In this document: piece by piece, positions 19,053 to 27,249 of the stretch
Position numbering within the stretch: the stretch's first letter is position 1
Layout: every line of letters starts with the position of its first letter
Assembly: GCA_016934855.1 (NCBI GenBank)
Contig: JAFGSA010000024.1
Coordinates: 1-64,000 of the forward strand
Direction: 5' to 3'
Origin: Elusimicrobiota bacterium
GTDB lineage: Bacteria > CG03 > SLGR01 > JAFGSA01
Length of the DNA: 64,000 nucleotides
Program-made: the position numbers and the translations under genes
Notes under the pieces: model-generated
What the model was told of the DNA's origin: nothing
The model's database searches: none
The model's input: only the letters and a program-made list of their open reading frames with translations

Positions 19053-20489
19053 TTATACGGGGAATTGTATAGTGAAGACTGCTCCCTTGCCGGGCCCGTC
19101 GCTTTCTCCCTTTATGTATCCTTTATGGGTCTTTATTATCCTGTATGTGAGGCTCAGACCCAATCCGGTACCCTGCCCAACCTCTCTCGTAGTGAAAAAC
19201 GGCTCGAATATGTGGGTGGCGGTTTCGGCGTCGAAACCCACCCCGGTATCCCTGAACTTTACTTCAAGATAAGTAGCGCCGCCCACCTGTGCGATACCGG
19301 TGGACACAGTCAGGGCGCCGCCTTTCGGCATCGCCAGTATTGAATTGTTTATTATATTGAGGAACGCATGCTGAATGGTCCTGGGAGAGACCAGTATATC
19401 CGGCAGGCCCGGCGCATAATCCTTGTTCAGCTGGATGTTTTTCGATATAATCTCGTTTTCGCAGAGCAGGAACGTGTCCTCGAGTATCTTGTTTATGCTC
19501 TGTTTTTTCATTTCCTGTTTCTCCTGCCTCGAAAAATCAAGAAGATCCCCCACTATGTTCCTGCAGCGGATAGCGGCGTGCTCTATTTTTTTAAGTGCCG
19601 GATAGACTTCGCTCTTTTCACCTATCCTCTTCAGTAGCATCTGCGTGTGCCCGAGCACGCCGCTCAGAGGATTGTTTATCTCGTGAGCGACACCGCCGGC
19701 AAGCTCACCCACGGCGGCCATCTTTCCCATCTGCGTTATCTTCAGATGGAATTCTTTCAGGTCCTTGACCATCTTGTTGAAAGAATCGGCGATATTGGAA
19801 AACTCGTTATTTTCATCTATTTTTATCTGGTAATCCAGATTTCCCTGCCCCAGTATCCGGGCGGCGTTCTCGACTTTTCTGAGAGGATTGGTGATCGTCC
19901 GGTAAAGATTGAAACTGAATACGGCGATGATAAGTACGCCTATGCTGAAAAATACTACCAGAAGGTTCAATGTCCTGTTTTTGTAGGATTCGGCAACGTT
20001 TTTTGAAACCTCGATCTTCTCGTTCAGTTCCTTCAGCTGGTTACCCAGGACCTCCCTGGTCTGCGCTATCATGGATATGATTTCTTTTTCCGTCTCCTGT
20101 ATCGCCGCAGCCCTGCCTTTTCTCTGTACGATATTGAACGACTTCAGAAACTGCGCGTTGAGGAAAACGAGCTTTTCCTTAAGTTCGCGCATTTTTTTCA
20201 GTTCGAAGATGGGGTCGTTATCGATAAGAAGGGTTATCTGCTCTTTTTTTTCGATGAAGTTATATCTTTCCGAATCCTCGTTAAGATACATGTAATAATC
20301 ATAGGCCTGTATCTGTTCGCTGAAAATATCGCTGATATCCTTTACGGATTTCCTCATCTGCACATATCCGTTGTAATCGTTGTAATATCTGAACTGCTCT
20401 TTATTAAGATAGAAGAATCCCAACCCTATTATAAGAACTACCGCTATAAAGAAGAAAAGGTTCAGGATGATCTTGCTTCGGATGAGCAC
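19053..20489 (-). CDS. HAMP-domain sensor histidine kinase
   Basis: Protein of 478 residues. Membrane helix 1 (about 8-28), a helical periplasmic sensor (30-172), membrane helix 2 (173-195), HAMP (about 196-250), a dimerisation/phospho-acceptor domain with His269 in GGVAHEINNPL, then an ATPase domain with N box, DTGVGF and GQGTGLGLSLTY. All kinase boxes are present. It is an NtrB-like arrangement with a predicted four-helix-bundle sensor. The start is GTG at 20489 with a weak ribosome site. It follows the sigma factor gene by 49 bases. No cognate response regulator is adjacent; the orphan receiver at 1083-1700 is one possible partner. Confidence 0.88.
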   Translation of the reverse strand: MLIRSKIILNLFFFIAVVLIIGLGFFYLNKEQFRYYNDYNGYVQMRKSVKDISDIFSEQIQAYDYYMYLNEDSERYNFIEKKEQITLLIDNDPIFELKKMRELKEKLVFLNAQFLKSFNIVQRKGRAAAIQETEKEIISMIAQTREVLGNQLKELNEKIEVSKNVAESYKNRTLNLLVVFFSIGVLIIAVFSFNLYRTITNPLRKVENAARILGQGNLDYQIKIDENNEFSNIADSFNKMVKDLKEFHLKITQMGKMAAVGELAGGVAHEINNPLSGVLGHTQMLLKRIGEKSEVYPALKKIEHAAIRCRNIVGDLLDFSRQEKQEMKKQSINKILEDTFLLCENEIISKNIQLNKDYAPGLPDILVSPRTIQHAFLNIINNSILAMPKGGALTVSTGIAQVGGATYLEVKFRDTGVGFDAETATHIFEPFFTTREVGQGTGLGLSLTYRIIKTHKGYIKGESDGPGKGAVFTIQFPV

Positions 20490-20538
20490 TTTAACCCGGC
20501 AGGTTACAATTACTGACTACGGCTGTTTTTACCATGAT

Positions 20539-21366
20539 TTATTCATCAGAAAGCCTTTTCAGCTTCCTTATGGCGATTTCCTGAAGGTCCTTGGCCTTGA
20601 GCGGGCTTATTTTCATCTTCTCGCCTATTTCCTTATACGTATACCTGTTCCCGTCGACAACACCGAAGCGCAGCTCTATGACTTCCTGCTCCTGGGGGGT
20701 CAGAACACTGAGCAGATTCTTCAGGTCCTTCCCTTCGTTTATTTTGTTAAACACCATATCCAGGGTGAACTCTTCATTTGAGATCGTATCTCCCAGCGTC
20801 CGCGTCTCGTCGTTGTCCAGATAATAATCCAGCGATTTGACGTTCTTCACCTTAGTCGCAGAATTGAGAATATCTCTTATCTCGTTCATAGAAAGGTCTA
20901 TCTTGTTCGACAATTCCTTTATATCAGGCGTGTGGCCGGTCTCATGAAGAAGCTCATTTATCGTTGCTTCCACCTTTTTAAGAGAAATCCATGTCTTTTC
21001 CGGCATCTGGATAACACTGCGTGACCTGAGAACCGCGCCCTGGAAGTGTTTTTCTATCCACCAGGATGCGTATGTCGAGAACTTGAACCCCTTGCTCACG
21101 TCGAATTTTTCGACAGCCCTCATCAATCCGATATTTCCTTCTTCGATGAAATTCAGGAAATCTATATTCATGGAAGGATAGTAATATTTCTTCGCCAGGC
21201 TGACTACAAGAGGAAGATTGGATTCTATTATACGCAGCCGCGCTTTTTCCGCTTTTCTGCCTTTCTTCTTTATCTGGTAAAAAAGCTCTTTTTCTTCTTC
21301 TTCGGACAAAGAAGGGATTTCGTACAGCTGGTTCAAGTATATTTTAACGGTTTCTGAATCTTTCAA
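20539..21366 (-). CDS. Sigma-70 family RNA polymerase sigma factor
   Basis: Protein of 275 residues with regions 1.2 (VKIYLNQLYEIPSLSEEEE), 2 (NFIEEGNIGLMRAVEKFD, FSTYASWWIEKHF), 3 (SLKKVEATINELLHETG) and 4 (LTPQEQEVIELRFGVVDG, then the HTH). Region 1.1 is missing, so this is a group 2/3 alternative factor. The region 2.4 helix reads STYASWWIEKHFQGAV, where primary factors have WWIRQAI. The helix-turn-helix of 4.2 (IGEKMKISPLKAKDLQEIA) departs from the usual SRERVRQIE, so its promoter preference may differ. The start is TTG at 21366 after GAGAGG. The histidine kinase gene follows. Confidence 0.88.
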   Translation of the reverse strand: MKDSETVKIYLNQLYEIPSLSEEEEKELFYQIKKKGRKAEKARLRIIESNLPLVVSLAKKYYYPSMNIDFLNFIEEGNIGLMRAVEKFDVSKGFKFSTYASWWIEKHFQGAVLRSRSVIQMPEKTWISLKKVEATINELLHETGHTPDIKELSNKIDLSMNEIRDILNSATKVKNVKSLDYYLDNDETRTLGDTISNEEFTLDMVFNKINEGKDLKNLLSVLTPQEQEVIELRFGVVDGNRYTYKEIGEKMKISPLKAKDLQEIAIRKLKRLSDE

Positions 21367-21383
21367 AAGGACCTCTCTATTTA

Positions 21384-21417
21384 TTTATAATATACCTAAA
21401 CCGCTTCTGACAAGCGG
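21384..21417 (-). promoter_or_regulatory. Hairpin and possible promoter ahead of the sigma factor gene
   Basis: A perfect six-base stem CCGCTT/AAGCGG with a five-base loop lies at 21417-21401. Inside it, TTGTCA (21413-21408) could be a -35 box, 18 bases before TATAAA (21389-21384). The hairpin could end transcription of the small upstream gene or act as an operator. The downstream T-run is poor, so a terminator role is weak. Confidence 0.35.
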
Positions 21418-21450
21418 AAAACTCTTTATAAGAAATTTTTTAGATTACGG

Positions 21451-21699
21451 TTATTGCGGTTTTCTTGTATTTTCTGCTATTTCCAGAAGTAATTTCACTA
21501 TTCCGGAAAATGTGTATAAAATCGCGAAATACAGTGTTCCCACAAGAAGTGCAACAAGGCTCATCGAGCGCGGACTGCCCGGTTGTCCACCGCCTATCAG
21601 AATTATAAAAAATGAAAGTACTCCCAATCCGCCTACTATCCACGCCATTACTTCCATGATTTTCACTACGATTTTTAAGATTTTGTACTTACTAGCCAT
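21451..21699 (-). CDS. Small two-helix membrane protein, unrecognised
   Basis: Protein of 82 residues with two membrane helices (about residues 12-38 and 47-72) joined by a Gly/Pro/Ser loop (GGGQPGSPRSMS), ending in a short acidic-basic tail. Start chosen at 21699 because AAGGAGG sits six bases upstream; a frame eight codons longer has no ribosome site. The family is not recognised. It has its own strong promoter and stands as a single gene between the sigma factor and the DUF362 gene, which suggests a stress or envelope role, though nothing in the sequence proves it. Confidence 0.65.
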   Translation of the reverse strand: MASKYKILKIVVKIMEVMAWIVGGLGVLSFFIILIGGGQPGSPRSMSLVALLVGTLYFAILYTFSGIVKLLLEIAENTRKPQ

Positions 21700-21747
21700 T
21701 TCTACCTCCTTATGTACACTCATGTGCTATCAGTATCAACGTTACCT

Positions 21748-21791
21748 ATAATACTAATTTATGATTTTGCGTGTCAAGTCTTGTATTGACA
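21748..21791 (-). promoter_or_regulatory. Strong promoter with overlapping inverted repeat
   Basis: Minus strand TTGACA (21777-21772), 18-base spacer, TATTAT (21753-21748). The -35 box is the right arm of an inverted repeat TGTCAA-8-TTGACA (21791-21772). Transcription would start near 21741, about 42 bases before the ATG of the small membrane protein. The repeat could be an operator. Confidence 0.65.
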
Positions 21792-21798
21792 ATAAACG

Positions 21799-22908
21799 CT
21801 ACTTGATTTCTATAATATTGTAACTCCTGCTGCCCAAACCTATCTTTTCCGCATATCCGAACATTATATCAGGATCGGTCTGAGGATATGCAGCCCTGAA
21901 TTTATCCTGCCCCGAAGCCGCGCCGGACGCTTTGCTGTCGGGCAGAGAAGCACTTTTACAGACCAGGTCGTATGATGCCTGGTCGGCCGCGACAGGATCC
22001 TCTGAAGCCAGTATGCCTATATCCGGGGCTATCGGAGAATCGGAAAAACCGTAACAGTCGCATTCGGGGGTGATATTCATCAGAAAATTGAAAAACCAGA
22101 TCCTGCCCCTCTTAGGATTCAGCACCCCGAGGGCGAATTCGGCTGTCTTCTTCTGGCATTCTGAATAATCCATGTCCCAGTTCAGCCTGACCGCGCTCGA
22201 CGGGCACGCCATGATGCATTTGCCGCAGCCCAGGCATTTCTCCTGGTCTATAACGGAACTCTCCTCGTCCATGTATATTGCCCCGGCCGGGCACCACTGC
22301 ATACACAAACCGCACCTGGTACAGGCATTCTTCTTGATAATAGGTTTTGTCGTAGAATGGAGCTGCAGTTTACCCCTTTTCACGGCAAGTCCCATACCGA
22401 TGTTCTTGACCGCGCCGCCGAACCCGAACATCTCGTGACCTTTGAAATGGGAAAGCACTATCATTGCACCTGCCCTGTGAGCCTCGCCGGCTATCATTAC
22501 TTTTTTGAAATACTCGCAGTTTACCTCAACTTCCACGTAATCTTCGCTGCTGATGCCGTCTGCTATAATTACGGGAGCACCGGTCACCGTTAAACCGAAA
22601 CCGTTTTTCAGCGCGGTATTGATATGCCGGACCCCGTCGGACCTTGACCCCCTGTATATCGTATTGGCATCTGTCAGAAAAGGATGGGCCCCGCACCTGC
22701 GCATCTCATCGGAAAAAGGGCGTACGTACACGGGGTTCAGGAATGTAGTGAGCCCCTCTTCTCCGAAATGCACTTTTATCGCAACAAGTTCGTTTTTTCT
22801 TATCGTTTTGCCGAAATTCAGGCGTTTGATCAGTTTTCTGAGCCTGTCCAGCATGGAATTATTCAAAGAGGCCCTCCTCGAGATATAATAAACGTCACTT
22901 ATCTTCAT
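21799..22908 (-). CDS. DUF362-domain protein with two 4Fe-4S clusters
   Basis: Protein of 369 residues. Residues 1-185 are a DUF362 domain (VAIKVHFGEEG, THTNTIY-like DANTIYRG, VLSHFKGHEMFGFGGAVKNIGMG). Residues 192-240 are a bacterial ferredoxin module with Cys196, 199, 202, 206 and Cys225, 228, 231, 235 for two 4Fe-4S clusters. The tail has further Cys residues (ECDCYGF). It is cytoplasmic. The start overlaps the end of larC by 14 bases, so it belongs to the larB-larC unit. Its biochemical role is unknown; the position suggests an electron-transfer or maturation step linked to the nickel-pincer cofactor or its client enzyme. Confidence 0.85.
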   Translation of the reverse strand: MKISDVYYISRRASLNNSMLDRLRKLIKRLNFGKTIRKNELVAIKVHFGEEGLTTFLNPVYVRPFSDEMRRCGAHPFLTDANTIYRGSRSDGVRHINTALKNGFGLTVTGAPVIIADGISSEDYVEVEVNCEYFKKVMIAGEAHRAGAMIVLSHFKGHEMFGFGGAVKNIGMGLAVKRGKLQLHSTTKPIIKKNACTRCGLCMQWCPAGAIYMDEESSVIDQEKCLGCGKCIMACPSSAVRLNWDMDYSECQKKTAEFALGVLNPKRGRIWFFNFLMNITPECDCYGFSDSPIAPDIGILASEDPVAADQASYDLVCKSASLPDSKASGAASGQDKFRAAYPQTDPDIMFGYAEKIGLGSRSYNIIEIK

Positions 22909-24016
22909 ATTCTTTTATGATATTTCTCCTCAGGGTCATGGTATCCAGCCCCGTTTTTTTCGATATGCCGCGTATGTCATCTGATTCCGGCTTGTATCCC
23001 ATGCGCCCGTCCGGCAGTTTTGCTTCCTTTATCCTGCAGATACCGTATGACGACCTGAATTTTACGATTCTCCGGGAGAGCACTTCCCTGTCGATTTCCC
23101 AGTACCGCAGGCCCAGAGTCGATGATCTACCGAAGACCAGGCGTTTCAATTCATCCAGCCGCCGGCCGGCCGCAACAGCCGTTATGACATATCCCGGGCG
23201 GCCTTTTTTCATTATGACCGGTACCGTATATACTTCGTTCGACACTTTCCGCAGCTCCTCGGCAAATACAGCGATGTCCTCCGGAGTCATATCATCTACG
23301 CTTACTTCCGCCTTAAAAATCTCCCCGCGCCCTTCGGAGGTCAGCCGGGCGCTGTGCACCCTCAATATGCTTCTAGAACCGAATCCGTAACCCGTTTTAT
23401 CTATAATCATCTGCGGTTTTTCGAACCTGCACGATATCTTCAGAAGAGCTGCCGCCGTCGGCGTCACCAACTCATAACCGCTGGCCGTCATCCTTATCTT
23501 TACTCCTTTGAGTATCTCGGCCGTTACAGGTGACGGCACCGGTATAAAACCGTGATGCGCCTTTACCTGACCTTCTCCGAGGACCAGGGTGCCCGCATAT
23601 ACATCCTCATCGCGTTTCAGAATAAAATAAGAAGCTATCTCGCAGAACGTTTCCAGCGAAGACAGCTCATGCAGGTGTATTTTGCCTGCGGGTACGCCGT
23701 GAACCGCGCTTTCGGCGGCATATATGAGCCCGTAGGTCTTCAGCATATTCTTTTTTATTCCCGCGCTGAACCGTGAATCTCCTATGAGTTTTTTTATCTC
23801 TTTCAGATTTCTCCGGGGATGCTCCTCCTTCGATGAGAACCTTATCCTTGTGCCGTGTATGTTTCTGAAAATCGTTTTTTGCGCTTTCATCGAGACCCCG
23901 CCCACGTTCGATTTTTTCAGCTCCCTTCTGAGGAAATCCGTATTCCCGCAGACATCCAGCAGCCCCCCGACCAGCATGTCTCCCGAAACCCCCTGATAGC
24001 AGTCCAGATAGATCAT
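22895..24016 (-). CDS. larC: Nickel-pincer cofactor nickel insertase LarC
   Basis: Protein of 373 residues with the family signature at the very start (MIYLDCYQGVSGDMLVGGLLD) and later HLHELSSLETFCEIA and VTPTAAALL. LarC uses CTP to insert nickel into the pyridinium dithio-dicarboxylate mononucleotide precursor. Start placed at 24016, not at a longer upstream frame, because the family motif begins there and the ATG overlaps the larB stop by four bases (ATGA). It is one uninterrupted frame, unlike the frameshifted two-part larC of Lactobacillus. LarA and LarE are not in this window. Confidence 0.88.
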   Translation of the reverse strand: MIYLDCYQGVSGDMLVGGLLDVCGNTDFLRRELKKSNVGGVSMKAQKTIFRNIHGTRIRFSSKEEHPRRNLKEIKKLIGDSRFSAGIKKNMLKTYGLIYAAESAVHGVPAGKIHLHELSSLETFCEIASYFILKRDEDVYAGTLVLGEGQVKAHHGFIPVPSPVTAEILKGVKIRMTASGYELVTPTAAALLKISCRFEKPQMIIDKTGYGFGSRSILRVHSARLTSEGRGEIFKAEVSVDDMTPEDIAVFAEELRKVSNEVYTVPVIMKKGRPGYVITAVAAGRRLDELKRLVFGRSSTLGLRYWEIDREVLSRRIVKFRSSYGICRIKEAKLPDGRMGYKPESDDIRGISKKTGLDTMTLRRNIIKEYEDK

Positions 24017-24759
24017 ATGCAGTTGATGAGAGAGGCCGCATAACCGGCCCCGAACCCGTTGTCTATATTCACCACGAGCACTCCCGGCGCGCATGAATTC
24101 AGCATAGTCAAAAGCGGAGCAAGACCGCTGAGGCTCGTGCCGTATCCGCAGGAAGTAGGGACGGCGATAACAGGCTGTCTCACCAGCCCGCCCACTATAG
24201 AAGGGAGGACACCGTCCATACCCGCTACGACTACTATAACCCTGCTCTTCTCAAGTTTTTTTGTCTGGCTCAGGACACGATGTATACCGGCTACCCCTAC
24301 ATCATATATTCTTTCCGTCCTGTTACCCATAGCCTCGAGCGTTACTGCAGCTTCTTCCGCAACGCCGATATCGGAAGTGCCGGCAGTAAGAACGGGAACT
24401 GCGGGCCGGGTTTTGCAGGAAGCCTGCCTGCCGATCCTTATGACACGTCCCTTATCGCTGTAATAATGCGCGGGTAGTTTTCCCTTGATTTGAGCGTATT
24501 TTTCATTATCCACCCTGGTAATGAGTACGGTGTTGCTTTTATTATATATCTCGCCGGCTATCCGTATTATCTGCATAGGGGTCTTTCCCTCGGCGTATAT
24601 TACCTCCGGGTAGCCTTTTCTGACAGCCCTGTGATGGTCTATCTTGGCATACCCCATATCCTGATACGGCAACTGCCTGAGAAGCTCCAGAGCTTTCTGC
24701 CGGCTCATTCCGCCATTTTTTATCTTACCTATTATCTCTTTAAGTTTTTTTTCATCCAT
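24013..24759 (-). CDS. larB: Nickel-pincer cofactor biosynthesis protein LarB
   Basis: Protein of 248 residues. The N-terminal segment (LLRQLPYQDMGYAKIDHHRAVRKGYPEVIYAEGKTP) and the PurE/AIR-carboxylase-like C-terminal domain (TAGTSDIGVAEEAA, VVVAGMDGVLPSIVGGL, PTSCGYGTSL, NIDNGFGAGYAA) are both typical of LarB. It carboxylates and hydrolyses nicotinic acid adenine dinucleotide to begin pincer cofactor synthesis. It heads the larB-larC-DUF362 unit, 76 bases after apt, a gap that holds no clear promoter or hairpin. The ribosome site is weak. Confidence 0.9.
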   Translation of the reverse strand: MDEKKLKEIIGKIKNGGMSRQKALELLRQLPYQDMGYAKIDHHRAVRKGYPEVIYAEGKTPMQIIRIAGEIYNKSNTVLITRVDNEKYAQIKGKLPAHYYSDKGRVIRIGRQASCKTRPAVPVLTAGTSDIGVAEEAAVTLEAMGNRTERIYDVGVAGIHRVLSQTKKLEKSRVIVVVAGMDGVLPSIVGGLVRQPVIAVPTSCGYGTSLSGLAPLLTMLNSCAPGVLVVNIDNGFGAGYAASLINCI

Positions 24760-24835
24760 GTCTTGGTCAGGCTGTATCCGGAGAGTTTAAGGTTCCTGTC
24801 GGCTATAAAGCATACCCGCCAGACATCTGCCCTGT

Positions 24836-25357
24836 TCAATCACCTTCATATTTAACCAGCGACTCGACCCGGTATCCGGACAATCTGTCTCTTCCTCTTA
24901 ATCCTTCCAGCTCTATAAGGAAACATATCCCTGAAATTACGGCCGGGACTTTCTCTATCAGCTGTACGGCGGCAAGCGTGGTCCCACCCGTCGCCAGCAG
25001 ATCGTCGACTATTATGACTTTCTCGCCTTTTTTGATGGTATCCCTGTGCATCTCGAGCTCGTCTTCACCGTATTCCAGCTGATATTTTACGGACAGTGTC
25101 TCGGACGGAAGCTTTCCCTTTTTCCTCACAAGAGCCAGGCCCGCTCCTATCGCTATCGCGAGCGGGGCGCCGAATATGAAACCCCGGGACTCCACGGCGA
25201 CGACTTTACCTATGTTCTTATCTTTATAGAGCGAGATCATCCAGTCGATGGATTCCCTGAACGCCTCCCTGTCCTGTATAAGCGTCGTGATATCCTTGAA
25301 CTGTATCCCTTTTTTCGGAAAATCGGGCACATTGCGGATTATATCTTTCAGATTCAT
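24836..25357 (-). CDS. apt: Adenine phosphoribosyltransferase
   Basis: Protein of 173 residues, the normal family length. DFPKKGIQFKDITTLI at the N-terminus and the PRPP loop VIIVDDLLATGGT near residue 115 are diagnostic; VESRGFIFGAPLA is also standard. It salvages adenine with PRPP to give AMP in the cytoplasm. The start at 25357 is decided by AAGGAGG about nine bases upstream; a frame nine codons longer would begin before that site. The 69-base gap from the sigma gene shows no strong promoter. Confidence 0.95.
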   Translation of the reverse strand: MNLKDIIRNVPDFPKKGIQFKDITTLIQDREAFRESIDWMISLYKDKNIGKVVAVESRGFIFGAPLAIAIGAGLALVRKKGKLPSETLSVKYQLEYGEDELEMHRDTIKKGEKVIIVDDLLATGGTTLAAVQLIEKVPAVISGICFLIELEGLRGRDRLSGYRVESLVKYEGD

Positions 25358-25426
25358 TCGGAGAACCTCCTTACAGGATCCCATTTTTCTTTATTACAAC
25401 GTAAAATGACGGATTTTGTGCCGGCC

Positions 25427-26266
25427 TTACTGCTTCTCTTCTTTTTCCAGCGCCATAGCCGCTTTTTTCATCTTATTAAGTGCCTTGTCCTGGATCTGCC
25501 TGACCCTCTCCCTGGAAATACCGAGCTTATCACCAACATCCTGAAGAGTATGAGGATGGGAAGTTCCTACCCCGAATCTCAGGGTTATGACCTCCTTCTC
25601 GCGGTCAGTGATACTCTTAAGCAGCGTCTCTATCTGCTGGTGCACGCCGATTATTCCCATGGCATCTTCCGGGGTAGGCTGTTCTACCGCGGCTATGGTT
25701 GCCTTTAAAGGAATATCAATATCCTTGGATATGGGGGCATCGAGCGAGGGTATATCGCTGAATACTTTTATATAATACAGGAAATTTTTTATATCTTTCT
25801 GCCTGAGGCCTGTTTCTTTTGCCAGCTCCTTTGAATCGGGCATCCTTCCTTTCAGCTTGAACATCCTGTCCCATACCTTCATGATTTTCTGGAAATTCTG
25901 ATATATATATACCGGTATATGGACCGGCTTCGTCTGATTAAGCGCCGCCCGGTGTATGTATTCCTTTATCCAGTCATGGGCATAAGTCGAGAATTTGGTT
26001 CCCCTGTCAGGATCGTACCTTTTCGTCGCGGCTATCAGCCCCATATTCCCTGCTTCTATCAAGTCGTTCAGTTCTATGCCTGAACGAACGTATTTCTTGG
26101 CGACACTTATCACCAGCCGCAGATTCCCCTTTATAAGCCTCTGTTTCGCCTTTTTTTTATTCTTCTTCAGCTGAGGTACGAGTTTTATCATCTCCTCTTC
26201 GGATATCAGGGGTATTTTTGCGACTTCCTTGAGATATAATTTTATTGAATCCAGTCTTGAATTCAT
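25427..26266 (-). CDS. Sigma-70 family sigma factor, RpoS/RpoD-like
   Basis: Protein of 279 residues with regions 1.2 (SIKLYLKEVAKIPLISEEE), 2 (IEAGNMGLIAATKRYDPDRGTKFSTYAHDWIKEYI), 3 and 4 (SITDREKEVITLRFGVG, then LGISRERVRQIQDKALNKMKK). Region 1.1 is absent, so it is not a primary factor. The order pcm, nlpD-like, sigma factor matches the proteobacterial locus that ends with rpoS, which makes an RpoS-like general-stress role plausible but unproven. AAAAGGAG precedes the ATG. The 80-base upstream gap is very A/T-rich, with only weak promoter-like hexamers. Confidence 0.9.
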   Translation of the reverse strand: MNSRLDSIKLYLKEVAKIPLISEEEMIKLVPQLKKNKKKAKQRLIKGNLRLVISVAKKYVRSGIELNDLIEAGNMGLIAATKRYDPDRGTKFSTYAHDWIKEYIHRAALNQTKPVHIPVYIYQNFQKIMKVWDRMFKLKGRMPDSKELAKETGLRQKDIKNFLYYIKVFSDIPSLDAPISKDIDIPLKATIAAVEQPTPEDAMGIIGVHQQIETLLKSITDREKEVITLRFGVGTSHPHTLQDVGDKLGISRERVRQIQDKALNKMKKAAMALEKEEKQ

Positions 26267-26346
26267 ATCCTGCTCCTTTTCGGGTTATATTAAAAACCTA
26301 GACAAATCTTAGCTTATTTATATATGAATATTCAATACCTTCCGTA

Positions 26347-26964
26347 TCATTGAAGTATGAATAACGGATTCCTGGGTTTTTCTTTATACCTTATCTCAAA
26401 ATGAAGACACGGCTCGCTGACACGCCCGCTCCTGCCGACTTCCGCTATTTTCTGTCCCACGGCTACTTTTTCGCCTTCCCTTACGAGATTTACCCTGTTG
26501 TGAGCGTAAACCGTAGCGTAATCCCTGTCATGTTCCACTATTATTATCTTCCCGTACGACCTGAAATCATCGCTTATGAATATGACCTTTCCGGATTCCG
26601 ATGCGACGACAGGAGATCCTTCCGCGGCACTTATGCCGATACCGAGATACCGCTTGTTACCCTCATTGCCGAAACGGTATACTATTTTCCCGTTGACCGG
26701 CCACTTGAAATTCAAAGAACTTTTAGGCACATGCTTTACAAACCTGGCCCCGGGGATATAGATATCCTGCCCCTTTCTGATCCTGTCGGGATTATCCAGC
26801 CTTCTGCTGTTTGCCCGCGTTATCCTGTTTACATCGACGTTATACGCTCTGGATATGGTCCAGAGGGTCTCTCCTTCGGAGACCTTATGATATATCCCCG
26901 GCCCGATGTATGTGCAACCGCTTACGAGAAAAATAGACGAAAAAACAGCAATTCTCAGGAACAC
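26347..26964 (-). CDS. NlpD-like lipoprotein: LysM plus degenerate LytM domain
   Basis: Protein of 205 residues. Residues 1-17 are a lipoprotein signal ending in LVSGC (Cys17). A LysM peptidoglycan-binding domain spans about 25-70 (YHKVSEGETLWTISRAYNVD). Residues about 95-203 are a LytM/M23 fold, but the zinc ligands are lost: the HxGxD position reads YLGIG and the final HxH reads CLHFEI; only the YAH histidine remains. Such inactive forms (NlpD, EnvC) activate cell-wall amidases during division. The start is GTG at 26964, three bases after the acylphosphatase stop. It probably acts in the periplasm, attached to the membrane. Confidence 0.88.
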   Translation of the reverse strand: MFLRIAVFSSIFLVSGCTYIGPGIYHKVSEGETLWTISRAYNVDVNRITRANSRRLDNPDRIRKGQDIYIPGARFVKHVPKSSLNFKWPVNGKIVYRFGNEGNKRYLGIGISAAEGSPVVASESGKVIFISDDFRSYGKIIIVEHDRDYATVYAHNRVNLVREGEKVAVGQKIAEVGRSGRVSEPCLHFEIRYKEKPRNPLFILQ

Positions 26965-26967
26965 GAC

Positions 26968-27249
26968 CTAATGCCTGATATCAAAATCACCGGGTTCCTC
27001 TTCCGGTTCGTAATTATAATCTATATCCAGTCCCGAGACTTCTGCCGAAGAAGGCCCTTTTCTTAGAAGCGCTATAAGCTCTTCAAGCGTTGCCCTGTCA
27101 GTCCGGGCCACTACTTCCACGCTCCCATCAGCCAGGTTCCTGACATAGCCGGAGACCCCCAGCTGCTGCGCTTTCCTGAGCGTGTAATACCTGTACCCCA
27201 CCATCTGGACCATTCCTCTTACTATTATTTTCGCAGTGACTTCGGTCAT
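26968..27249 (-). CDS. acyP: Acylphosphatase
   Basis: Protein of 93 residues, the family length. GMVQMVGYRYY carries catalytic Arg20 and GYVRNLADGSVEV carries catalytic Asn38; the usual VQGVG reads VQMVG. It hydrolyses acyl phosphates. The C-terminal tail is acidic (EPEEEPGDFD). The start at 27249 overlaps the pcm stop by one base (TGATG) behind GGAGG, so it is translationally coupled to pcm; a longer upstream frame lies within pcm and is not needed. Confidence 0.9.
   Translation of the reverse strand: MTEVTAKIIVRGMVQMVGYRYYTLRKAQQLGVSGYVRNLADGSVEVVARTDRATLEELIALLRKGPSSAEVSGLDIDYNYEPEEEPGDFDIRH

Noticed and set aside
24017..24094. N-terminal extension of larC
   Set aside because: The family motif starts at 24016 and the extension lies within larB.
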